Assembly: GCF_008831285.2 (NCBI RefSeq)
Contig: NC_045145.1
Span: forward strand, 15,436,802 to 15,500,801
Direction: 5' to 3'
DNA: 64,000 nucleotides
From: Nymphaea colorata
Taxonomy: Eukaryota > Streptophyta > Magnoliopsida > Nymphaeales > Nymphaeaceae
The notes under the pieces are model-generated. The model made no database searches. It saw only the letters and a program-made list of their open reading frames with translations, and was not told the origin of the DNA. Positions 23,743 through 35,904 of this stretch are shown here, one piece after another; the stretch's first letter is position 1, and every line of letters begins with the position of its first letter. Made by a program: the position numbers and the translations under genes.

Positions 23743-26700
23743 TACTGATAATGGGAAAGAAATCAGGAGGGTAGTTTGGCAATAGAAACAAAACATACTG
23801 TTGCATTGCCAAATGGCCTCTAAGGACCATTTAGCAACAAGAATAGTCTGCATTGTTGCATGAACATGTTGTAACAAATTGGAGCAGCTTTATGAAATAT
23901 TTTGACGAATCTGTCTCAACCTTTGGAATATATTTATGGAACACTGTTTCTGTTGTTTGTGTTGTCAAACAGGTAACATATCGTTTTCTACCTTAAAAAT
24001 TGGATCATATTTATGAAATACTTCAACTTAACATGTAAATCTATATCCCAACATATGGGGGCAAATTTATGAAACAATAACAAGTTATCCTTGCCATTTG
24101 TCAAAGAAGATGGCTGAACTTGTGTGCTTTGTATGCATGCGGGTATGGTGGGGGTTTGAGAGAAAAGGTGATGCCGTCACATGATGGCCGGTTCAGACCG
24201 AATCTGGACTCTGTGTGCCTAACAGCAGCAAGGCCGCCATTAATGGTCAACCCATTCTGATCGAGCTCGTGCCGAGAGGGATCTCCCTCCTGAAATCACG
24301 CAGCATTCGAGTGCGATTCAAATGCTAAACTACGCGAGTAAAAGTCTCGTCCGTTTTTCTTCAACACATTTTCCGTCGGACAGCCCCTGAAGAGAGAAAA
24401 ACCAAGTCAAATTTCACAAACCGGAAGTCTTTCTGCAACTGCCTTGTCAGTTTTTCCTTCTTTAATGAAGAACACCAGTTTTATAAGTTGACATAAAAGA
24501 ACATGAGAGAGGGAGAGATTACTGAAGTTACAACTAAAGAATTTTAGATTTTCTTTTGCATACCTGTTTTGATATTTTGAAATACGAAGAGAGACTTTGT
24601 TTATCATGAAAGAAATATGCGGATGCCCCGTAAGTAGTTTAATTGGAATTCAAAAGTGCAAGTGCCAAATACTCATGATTTTCAATATATAAATCTAATC
24701 TAAATATATCAAAAGAGCAACGACTTAGTTTCAGACTTAAAAAATTTGAACTGCAGGTCATGATAATTTATCAATGCATTTATTAAATAGGTCATCTATA
24801 ATCCAGTCTTACATCTAATATGAACAACACAAAAAAATGCTGGCAAATTCTACAAATCCTCTTGAGTAGAACCGATGGCATGGTTAATATACGTCACAGT
24901 CGATTGCCTACGCATAAAGAAAGAGGGAAAAAAATATCACATCCGCTATTATTTTTCGTCAGGAGAGGAGAGACCGAACGAGATCGCTTGTGCATGAAGA
25001 ATTCTCAACTGTGGGCAGGAGGAGAAACGGCAATTGGATTTCTTCGACATATAAATGAGAAGAGAAAAGAAGCGTGGGTACCATCAATGACCATTCCTTT
25101 ATTGCCAACCCAGAAGTAGGCCCCTGCTTCCCTCAGGCCACATCTTTATACTAACTACCACATAGAGAAAGAGAGAGAGAGTAAAATCCACAGGCAGAAA
25201 GTTTGATCACCATATCCAACAGACAACTGTCATGAATGGATAGTTGAGGAAAAGAAATCTCCAAACATGGGTCAAATTAGTCGAGCTAAATCGATTTTCA
25301 TTCATCAGTATAAGTAGGACAAAGAAAAGAAGGAACCATTACAAATTCCATCTTCGATAACGAAAACAGAGCACCATTAGAGAGCTACAACTGCAATTTA
25401 GTCGCACTCCGTAAGTTGGTTTTGTCACTTTCGGCTATATCAGATTCGACTCTGAACATTCAGCTCTTGACCTTCTTGAATCTGAATGTCTCGGATTCTT
25501 ATTGGGAACTGTCAGTAATTTTCCTGTATATCGACACAGAGTACAGTTGATTCACAACTTTTTTTTTTTTTTGTTTCTTGTTGTGTTGCGTCAAAAAGGC
25601 CACTTTGTAACCAGAAATAGGTCAGAAAATTTTCACTGTGGTTGTTTTCCGTGAGTAACAAAGAAGGGGGACACGATGTGCAGTGGGCACATGTTGGCAT
25701 TGCATCCTTTGGGGGACATTAGGTACAATGACAACAGATTGTTTCGAAAAATAAAGCTGGTGGGTTGCCGGATTTGGAGTGCTTTTAACACCAGGCTACC
25801 AATGAACTGCTTTCTTGGGGTCTCGAGTTGCCAGGATCTTGGGTTCTAATTCCAACAATGGCGGCTTCAGATCATACAGAAAGCATCACTATCTCTCCGC
25901 AATTGAAGCAGTGATTGGAGGATCACTCGTCGGCCGGCGATCACCGGAGCAATGTTGTAAATATGAATTCCGGCGGGTGTCTATACGATTACTGGAAATA
26001 GGAACAGGCCCGTATCAGTTACAAAAGATTAACTTACACACTTAAAATAATAATCTTTCCGGACCCCATCTCTCATTCATTCTCGGAAAACCAGGAGCCG
26101 AGCCCGCCGGCTGTTCCGGTCGTCAACATGCTCGGCTTGTTTTATCGGCCCCATTCAGGACACCAATCATGATGCCATGTGCTTCCACTTCGTCCCCACT
26201 TTCTTTCAATTTTTAGATACTTGGGAGACTTTCTTTGAAGTAAAAAATGTGCAATAATTGGGGAAAATGATCTCGATAGAACAGGAGGGTTGATCACGTG
26301 AGACAGTCTGTAATGTTGGTGTTAGGGACTTGGCAAGATAGCAGCATCCAAGTGGAAGAGGGAACAAGAGAAGGGCCTCAAATTGATCGTGGTGGCCTGG
26401 AATTAGGGGACAGCCTAAAGCAGTTCCCGGCCAACTTAACTAACTGAAACTTTATTACCAGTGACAGATATATCTATGACAATCTTGCATGTTATATTGC
26501 ATTTACTGTGATCTATTATAATCTAAACTATAAACTGTTGAGTCTTGTAAACAAGGATTTAACCATGGTAACAAGAAATAGCGTAATGATTTTTAAATGT
26601 TAATGAAAGTGAGATTTAGGACACCAACTATCAAACCATTTCTTACTAAAAACTTCGAAAAATTCATCCCCTCGTGCCCCAGTTTGTTACAAGGGTGTTG

Positions 26701-28337
26701 ACTTCATGAACAGAGCTCACTTCATAGGACTTAAAGATCCCGAACATTGAAAATTTTACTGATGTAATCTCTAGAAACTTAACGACAAAAAATTATAGAA
26801 TCAAATATGTAATTGTCTCGTTGGTGCATAACCTTGCAGGCTAAGATGTAATGATACATCATGCTAGTTTCTAACTAGCCATGATTGTTTTAATGCTGGA
26901 TTCCATGAGCCCATGAGGGCTCCACTCAATTGTTAGAGCAAATTCATGAATATCATCAAGAAGTTGACGGGACATCAAAACCAAGAAAACACCTCTTGCC
27001 ACCATACTAAAGTTGAATGCACTCTCTAGTGGGCGGGGGGACCTGATGCTTTACGTCAATCATCTCAGCAAACAAGGTGATCTCTCTCTCTCTTTTCTGC
27101 AGTTAGGGCAAAAAAATGACGACCATGTCACAGTATTCTCTCTTATCCACATGATCCGTTCTCCCCTTCACATGAAAATGGAAAATCAATGGCCCAACAA
27201 CACAAGCAGACAGATAGAGTATTGATGGATAGACAGGGACTTGTCATTGAAGGAAAAAAAGAGTCCAAATTAAGTGATATATGAACAAGCACCAGTAATA
27301 CAGCAACATCTCATTGTTCTTACCTGTCATAAGCTCTATAGGATGGCTTTCAATGGTGGAAAAGATGACCCAAAACCTTACTCAGTGTCGTATGCTGCTG
27401 GGTCCAAACAACTAAAGAAATCAAAGAATTGTGGAGGTTGGTTGTGTTTGGTACCTACGCCATGGCGTCTGATCGATGAGGGATGTCCCTTTTCTCCTGT
27501 CCTTTAGAGATCCACAACGAACAAGTATTGCAGATGCTGTTTTGCCTTAACCAGTTCTTCCATGGCAGCTGGAACAAGAATCAATAGATACTCTGCTTCA
27601 TAGTCGTTGTTGTTGATTCAGCAGCTTGCCAAATCGAAGTAGTTGGTTCTTCTTTCTTGGGTTTTCTCCAAGTGATTTTGTTTTCTCTTTTTTTACTGTA
27701 ATTCAATGACACGAACAGCATTGGAAATAAACATTGGTTGGTCATGCCGTAGGTGCTTTATAAATTACAATCTTCCCTTGAAAGCATCCTTGTTTGCTCT
27801 ACTTTTGAGGTTGATGAAGATCTTAGGTTCCGTGTAATTTTTGCCTTGTTGGGGTCATGAATTTCGTGTGGAGAGCAGTATTAACTATCAAGTAACTTGC
27901 TTGACTGCACATCATGTGATCATAGATTCAAATGATTACGGCTATTGCTTGTCTTCTACTCTGTCTATTCCCCTTGTCTTGTTTTCTTGTTATTTCACAT
28001 TACATGTGAAGCACAAGTTGTGCCGAATGCTTCTACCGGAGAAATCGATGCTCAAGAAGAAATTTCATGTCAGTTTAAAACCGGGACCTCGAGCCCACGA
28101 CCAAGACCTGGAATTACTGCTGGAGCCTTTTTACAGGATAGGCTGAATGCGACGTAAGATATGGTCCAATTAGAGGTAAATGTCAATGAAGCTAGGCATC
28201 AGCTCGGACCAACAAAGTTCTTTGGCTTTCTTCTTGTCAAACCACAGTGCCAGAGTCAACTTAGCAGTGCCGAACTCCTTTTGCTTCTGATCATCCTCTC
28301 TTTCTCCCTCTCTCTACAGTTTGGATTTCTTTAACAA

Positions 28338-28399
28338 TATATATATCTACCTATATATATATATATATATATGGAGAGAGAGAGAGAGAGAGAGAGAGC
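28338..28399. repeat. Compound (AT)n(GA)n microsatellite
   Basis: An interrupted AT run followed directly by about 13 GA units. Confidence 0.9.
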
Positions 28400-29547
28400 T
28401 GAGAGATGCTCCTTTTTGAACATCAATGTGGCCCACAGCTTGCCTGCCTTAAGAAAGGGGGGTTAGACTTAGCGGTAGCAGGCACAATTTGAAAGGCACA
28501 TTGTATTTCTTATTTATTTAGTCCGTCTTTTTTTTTTGTAGAAAGGGTGTAGGCACAGTACAAATAGTATGGATGGACAGCGACTTGTGCCTGTGATGCC
28601 TACTCTCTTTGTTTGAACTGGGGCAGGAGGTGAGCCCTGCACATGGTTCAGAAACAAGAAGAAGGCATAATGGGGACACTTTAAGTAGGCGCAGGTCACC
28701 TCTGTATATATAAATATATAAAAAGAAATGTATAGGTCTGTACTTTTGCTTAGGCCCTCATTTTAGGCTAACAAGTTTTTTTGTTCGGCTTGAACTAACG
28801 GATGGAGCTGTCATGTTCCATTTAGCAAAGCACATGCCCATAAGAGCTGTGTTGATCTAGCTAGGGGATCGGACTTAATATTTTCAGATTAAAAGATGTC
28901 AAAGGATTGATAGGCGATGTGTGTCTCTCCTGACAATCTATTAGAATCCTGCCTAACCCCATCTCCTCAATTTTTTTTTTTGAAAAAAAAATGGAAGAAC
29001 AGTGGAAACAACAGCCAGTATGAGTCAAGCATAGATGAGATATTATAATAACGGCTAAATTGTTAGATGCATTTGACTCAGTTAGGTAAAAGGATGTCAG
29101 TCTGACTTCAGAATATTATCAGCGACAATGCACCCAATGCCATCAAACTATTATTATTGTTATTTATTGCTGCTGCTGCTATTAATTATAATATTATCTT
29201 TTTTGTTGTTTATTCTTGACAGTTGGGTTCCTTCAATGACCCAAAACCCTATAAGGACCGGACTACTTGATGTGTTACTTTTCTAAAACAAAACCTTGGA
29301 ACCTCAACTACCATGTCTCACTTAGAATGACTCCATGAAAAGGCTCATGTTGAAGTCATAGAGTCTAGTTGAACAACCAAATCAAGCACGTCAATCCAAG
29401 AATATACTTACATACGCTCCTGGTCTTTGGTACCCACAAGAACTCCACTAATTTGGATACCGGTCAGTGCATTTCCGCCAGTGGCCAAATTCCCGTACAT
29501 GCCCACGCAATTTGCTTATTTATATATTGATCTTGTATATTTTCATG

Positions 29548-29625
29548 TACATATTGGTGCCCTTGAAGGTCTAAAATTTGAAGTATTAGTACCCCTCAGC
29601 TAGAAATCTCTAGTTCCGCCTCTGA
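29548..29625 (-). mobile_element. Partial end of a short inverted-repeat element
   Basis: Read on the minus strand it begins CAGAGGCGGAACTAGAGATT and continues with TTCTAGCTGAGGGG. The element at 63683-63894 begins in the same way (GTGGACCTAGAAATTCTAGG then CTAAGGGGC). The other end was not found, so this is a fragment. Confidence 0.5.
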
Positions 29626-29874
29626 TTTCCACCCATATGGGTAAAATTCAAATGACTTTTGTACTACAAGCAACTTTTCAAATACTATGTGTATCAGCTT
29701 ACATAGAACCATATCAACGAATGCAGAGTTTGGTGGATACTGGGCCCATACTGACCCATATTTTGAAGGAGACGTTTCAAGCACCTACTGTATGACTTAA
29801 GGTGAAGCAGAGCATTCGCCACTTACACATGAAACGGGAAATGGGGGTTAGGAAGTTGTTTTAATAAATTTTGG

Positions 29875-30190
29875 AAGTCATATTCCGGTCGATCAAATTT
29901 GTAGTGTTTGGGAGAGAACGACGCAAAAGGCACCTTTCAAATTTTAACCCTGATATGGGGTGTATCGTACGATACACTTTCCCCATATTGTAAGATATAG
30001 CCGATACGGGCACGAGGGGAGGCCCCATATGTTCGCAAATAACAGAGCTCAATAGGGGGCAAGCGGATTCAATAACCAGAAGGAAGGAAGGAAGCAAAGC
30101 TGGAACGAATCATCTCACCGGCGCATACCGAGCCACTCCCCCGGAGCGCAGAACGGACTTCCCGATATCGATACGGGTCATAAAAATGTA
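29875..30190. repeat. Dispersed repeat with TATCGTACGATA palindrome, copy 1
   Basis: Contains GGTGTATCGTACGATACACT and then CCGATACGGGCACGA. The same sequence order occurs at 35290-35525 inside an intron of the AIR carboxylase gene, in the same orientation. No coding capacity. Confidence 0.6.
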
Positions 30191-31272
30191 AATTTCTAAT
30201 ACAAGATAATATTTAGAAAATAATTTGTGTAGCTAAGTTTTCTTGACTTTTTCATGCAAACAGAGTTTTGCTTTAAACCTTGGTTTTATAGTTTTATAAA
30301 CCTTCTAGTTCTCGTTAGAAAAATGAGTAAACGTAATTTTTGAAAACTATATATAGCCAAAAGCAAGTACCAAAAAGTATTGGATGGTTCGGATGAAAAT
30401 TATTACTGATTAAAAAAATGAAAATGACCAAAATGTCTATGTTAGTTAAATGGAAAGCTTCCCTTCCCCTGTTAGGGCAAAAGTGGAACCGAAAAAACTC
30501 TCCAATCGATTACAAAAGTACCCACTCTACCTCTAGTTATAGTGCGGGAACAGAATCCATGCATTAGCAGTACAACATGTGACCGCAGACCACCAGAAGG
30601 TGTAAGGCTTTCAATGTGGCTTTCCAGGTACAAATGGACTAGCGGATGTTATTTTAACTACTGAATGTATATATAACCAACTCAGCGGTTCATAGCCATG
30701 GGATACTTGTCCTGATCATACAAAGCAGATTCAGTACTGACTTACTGGTTCATACCTGGTCGAGTTGGTGGGCATGAAGATTTCACAGGTGCCATGCTCT
30801 TGATCCATATGGAATAGAAAGTGGTACCAAATAGATGAGGCTTTGACTGTATACCGGGCCACGATGCAGCCCTGGACCTTAACAACAGACGGATTCATCT
30901 ATCATCTTGATCACGGCGGTTAAAAATTAATTTACATTTTAAGTACTTGATGTGACAGTTCTTCATGTTGAACGTTTCGTCTGATATGTATCCCATTTGC
31001 ATGCAAGGAAGCATTTCCATGCGCATGCAGAATCTAAATAGCAACACAAGGTCGGGTTCCACGAAAGAGTATGTTTGCAAGACTTTTGAGCTACGTAGAG
31101 GCTGCCGTAAAAAAATGCAACCGTTAAAGATCACTTTTGTGACAGTAACATTGGATTAACCTGACCTTAATGCAATGCTCAGTTATGCCCAAGGAATTCA
31201 CGGGTGCAGAAAGGAACCTTTTGAACTTAGTAATGCATGGGCATGTTCACTTCGCCAATGTTCTTAAACTAC

Positions 31273-31551
31273 CGCAGTTGCAAAAACTGCTCTTTTGATT
31301 CAACTTTGTATGACCCCAGCACGGCCCACCATGGCAGTGGCTTCTCATTAGTTGACCTGTAGAATTCAAGTATGTGCCATAGATACGGCCATGGAAGTGT
31401 CCAGTCAATTTTTCGACCGCGCAGTTGTAGAACTGCTCTCTTGATTCACTTTGCATGACCCCATGATGGACCATCATGCCAGTGGCTTCTCAACTCTGGC
31501 CTAAACAAACTTGTTAGTTGATCTGTACAATTCGAGGTATGTGCCATATAC
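31273..31551. repeat. Imperfect tandem duplication of a ~115-130 bp unit
   Basis: Unit 1 (31273..31386) begins CGCAGTTGCAAAAACTGCTC and ends TATGTGCCATAGATAC. Unit 2 (31420..31551) begins CGCAGTTGTAGAACTGCTCT and ends TATGTGCCATATAC. They share blocks such as CAGTGGCTTCTCA and GTTGA(C/T)CTGTA. Unit 2 carries about 20 extra bases in the middle. Confidence 0.8.
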
Positions 31552-32031
31552 TTGTTACTATGGGACTCGTCAAAACTCAAATCAACTCAGGTTGGTTAGA
31601 AAAGCTTGCATATCTTTCTTTTTGACCACCTTCAAAGATTTTGTTCTTGTTAATCTATCATCTGAACAAAACCTTGACTAACAAGAACCCACGAGCTTGA
31701 CACCCCCAAATTCATCATCATAAAATCTTTTCAACCTTCTAGCGAAACCAAAAACAGCTCGTGCGTATAATCAGCAACTGAAAGTGAAAGATTTGAAACA
31801 CATTCACCGCCGACAAGGAACCGAATACCTGAAGAACGATTCAAATATCAAGCTCCTTCTCTATAATAGACTGATTTCATAAATACACCTCAAGCAAGTG
31901 CTTTACAATGGCTTTTCAGATTCAATAATGAAGCTCAACCATTCACCCAAAAGTTAAAAAATTTCTGTGAATGGTAGTTATCAAGCACAATTTGAGAATG
32001 GGTGCTGACAAAAAAATAACAAATGTGGTAA

Positions 32032-35000
32032 TTATAGGTTCATGTACCTCTGCCACCCTTCTTTCTCTAATTTTTCAGCCTTCGACAACACCATTTCTCT
32101 CATTTCATCCTGATAACCGGACATTCTGAATGCAGAAGATACATAGTTACAAGATTGTTAAGATATCAAGGAATAAATATGTTGTAAACTCATAAAGTTA
32201 AGCAGTTGAAATCCACCTACCTTTTCTGTAGAAAGGGATTCACAATGCCTAAAATCCTGACAGCCAATAAACCTGCATTTGTTGCATTTTGGATAGCCAC
32301 GGTGGCAACTGGAACTCCTTTAGGCATCTAAGACAATCCCAGGAGAAAGAAAATACACAACAATAGGTAATATTTTCCAGGGGCTGAATACATTGCTCTA
32401 AACTGTCTGAAGTCTCAAACTAGAAAACAAAGAGAACAAACTTGCCAACTTCACCAGTATTTATTATTTTAATGAAAAAGGCCACCAAATTACTTGGTTA
32501 ACAAACTCTCAAATCTCAGCAAGAACTGCTTATGTGTTTTCTGTGTAGTCCATGAACATGATCAGGTACCAACTTGTTAGATTGCATGTATGCATGCGGG
32601 TAGGCACAAAATTACAAATACAGATATAACACACACACACACACACACACACAGATATATATATATATATGACTTTGTGTCTTGTTGATTTTCTGATTTT
32701 TTTTGCAGATTTGATCATATAAGCTTTAGCCTGACATTTTCATTGAAAGACCAAAAATCGATGTGCAAATGCCCTACATCTGTCAAAAAAGAGGCATATT
32801 CTAAACAAGGAAATCAACCAAACATAATGCTACTGATCCAGTAGCAACTGAACTATAAGAGTATGAGGAACAACGTTGACATCAGGCCATTGTCTGAAAC
32901 AAAATAGGCATCAGATACAAAATCCTTGCACTTGAAGTACATCAACAACATATACCTGTACAATCGACAAAAGTGAGTCTTGTCCATCCAAAGAAGAAGT
33001 TTTCACTGGAACCCCAATAACAGGCAAGGATGTCAGCGAGGCCACCATACCTGGAAAACATTTCCAAATGTAAATCCTTTACTTTTTGTAGATTAAAATA
33101 ATCCATTTCTTAACTTTCACATGTAGGTGCATAACAAACCTGGTAAGTGGGCAGCACCACCAGCACCTGCAATGATGACATGAATACCTCGCTCCTGAGC
33201 ATGCAATGCATAAGAAACCATTCTTTCAGGGGTCCGATGAGCTGAAACAATTGATATCTGTTGACAAGCAACAATAAATCAGGTGAATGATTCACAAAAA
33301 AAAAAAAGTAGACATGAATGCAAGGAGTTGGTTATAATAAACCGGCAGTGAGACCTCATAAGGGACGTTAAAGGACTCCAGGACCATTGCAGCATCCTTC
33401 ATGACAGGTAGATCCGAATCAGAGCCCATTATGATGCCCACACAAGGAATGACTGAATCAAGAGAACAATATTACTGCTTAATACAAACCCAAATGCATA
33501 AGAAAACAACCAAAGTAAGAATTGCCTATGCAAGAACATAAATTAAAAGCTAATACCACTTCTAAACTTCATTTACAAAACCTGGAGAACAAATGTCAAA
33601 ACATGACAAAGATACTTTATATTATTAAAGTAGAGAACCAAAAGTTATGAGCACAAAAAGGTAAATATAAAGGAAGTAATAACCTGCAGCATGCACATCA
33701 AAGTTTTCCTCACCCAACAACAAACCAAGCCGTGCTCTTACCACACTCAATGAGGATCCTTGTATTGTGATGTGGCCCATTTTTCTCTGTTTCCGAATTT
33801 CTAAGATGTTATTGCAAACACAAAACAGTAAGAACCCTGGCAACAAGAAAACAGTTTCATTTATGAAGAATATAATACAGAAATGAAAACAAAAACTCAC
33901 CCAGCTTGTTATACCAATGAACAGCTGCTCCAGGAATGGACAATGCCCTCTTCATCAATTTATGGGCAAGATGAAAACCAATGTCTCCCTAAGAACATTA
34001 CAGCACATCACTTGATCGTCATAGAAAGAATCATGGGAATAGGTCATCAGTTTAGAACTTCCCAATAAATGGAAAAGACACTGGGAGGAATTCAAAACAT
34101 AATGAAATATATAAGCACAATGTTATCATGATAGTTATGTGAATTATTCTTTCAAATTCATTTTGTATACATTGGAGCCATAACTGTTCTCCTTTTTTTT
34201 TTTGCATTTAAAAAAAAAAATCGACAAACTTTTGCAGTTGTATGTCAAACCTTTTAAAATAAATTGAAACTTTTACAAAACAGGAATCTTGACATGGGAA
34301 TGAAAACATAATCAGGTTCGAACATGTTACATTTAATCACTTTAATTAAATTAAAAAGAATCAGTTAATTGAAAAATTCAAACACAAGCATGTTTTTTTT
34401 TCACCAGCAAAAGTTACGCTTGTATTTCGTAAAATTTTCTTTCAACACTTGAATACTTTATGCATATTTTGAATTTTAAAACTTGCTGATATTCTATTGC
34501 ATGTTCCTGAAAATGATATTGATCAGTAATCTATGTTTTCAATTGTATAGGCTATATACCTCATGTGTGTGGCTGGAGATATGGGGATGACACCACCTTT
34601 TGGGGTTTCAAGATTGCATATAAGGGTATATACTATATAGAACATGCCCGCCACTGTTTATGGCGTGCAGTGGAGTCCTTCCACAATCCGCAAAATATAC
34701 CAGGCAAATAATAAAATAAATAGCATAGAGAAACATGAAGCAAAGGCTCCCACAAAATGCACCAGCCAAAAGAAATGGTACTCTAATTTCCAGAGCTGTT
34801 TTAGGCAATGCTGCCACTCGCATATCGTATCGCGTATCGGGCGGGCCAACCTATACGCTTTATCGTAACGTAAATGTACCGTAAAATTTATTTTTTTAAT
34901 TAAAAAACACTAATAATAGTAAAAAATAAGGGGAAATATCCAAAAAAAATCAAGAACAATGTATTTCATATATAAAAAAAACTCATCACATAAAGAACAT

Positions 35001-35872
35001 TAATGATTCATCATTCATCATTCATAAACCATAGGCATATATAGCAGCAACAAATTCAAAAAATGAAAAGACTAAGAGTTTCAAAATAACATATTAAAAC
35101 ATCCATGATTCATCACAAGTTTAAAAAGCACCTATCACATCCGAGTTTAGACTTCAGACTTTAGAATGTTATAGTCTAGTAAACTACATCACGAGTTCAT
35201 CAAATCAATGGTTTCATCCTCAAAACAGCGATTTTTTGGAGAAACCAGCAAAATCTCTCCCTCTCACAGCCTTTAGAGAAGTTTAGAGAGAGGGAGAGAG
35301 AGAGTCTCAGTTTAAAAGAATAGCGTAAAAGACACCTTGGGGTCTTTTTTCAAATTTGAACCCTGTACTGTAAGATACGAGGTGTATCATATGATACACT
35401 TCCCTGTATTGTACGATACACCCGATACAGGCACGATACGTGGGCGTATCGAGTATTAAGCTCATATCTTCTAGGTTTTCTTCACCCAAACAAGTCATAT
35501 CGTACGATACAATATCGTACTATGCAGATAACATTGGCTTTAGGGAAACCAAAGTCCGAGAAATTTTACCTCACAAGTAACAATTTTCCTATTTTTGTGA
35601 AAGGGACCCATACATTTAGTGGCACAAGCAAAGAAATTTCCCACTAAATTGGCTTCAGCCTTCAAGTTGCTGGTACAGTAAGCTAATGCATCTAATTACA
35701 CAAAGTCCAAAATTTATCTACAAAAGAATTGACTTTTATAGTAGACTATTTATACTCTAAGTCCATCAATAGCAATAGCAATGAAAATTTACAAGTGAAC
35801 AGCCTAACTCTCTGGATATAGAACAAACTTAATAGAATAAAAAGATTGACACCCCCGTCACTACTCTCCCAA

Positions 35873-35904
<32 letters not shown>

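Larger units (their letters stand above)
21320..31990. other. Intergenic DNA between the TMK kinase and AIR carboxylase genes
   Basis: About 10.7 kb with no gene that I can support. It holds a 207 bp inverted-repeat element (23536-23742), an AT/GA microsatellite (28338-28399), a partial transposon end near 29548-29625, a repeat with a TATCGTACGATA palindrome (about 29875-30190) and an imperfect tandem duplication (31273-31551). The open frame at 27945-28157 (+) has a secretion-like start but no conserved mature peptide that I recognise. Confidence 0.5.

Noticed and set aside
27945-28157. 70-codon frame that looks like a secreted peptide precursor
   Set aside because: No known mature-peptide motif and no clear promoter. 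A hydrophobic start alone is weak evidence.
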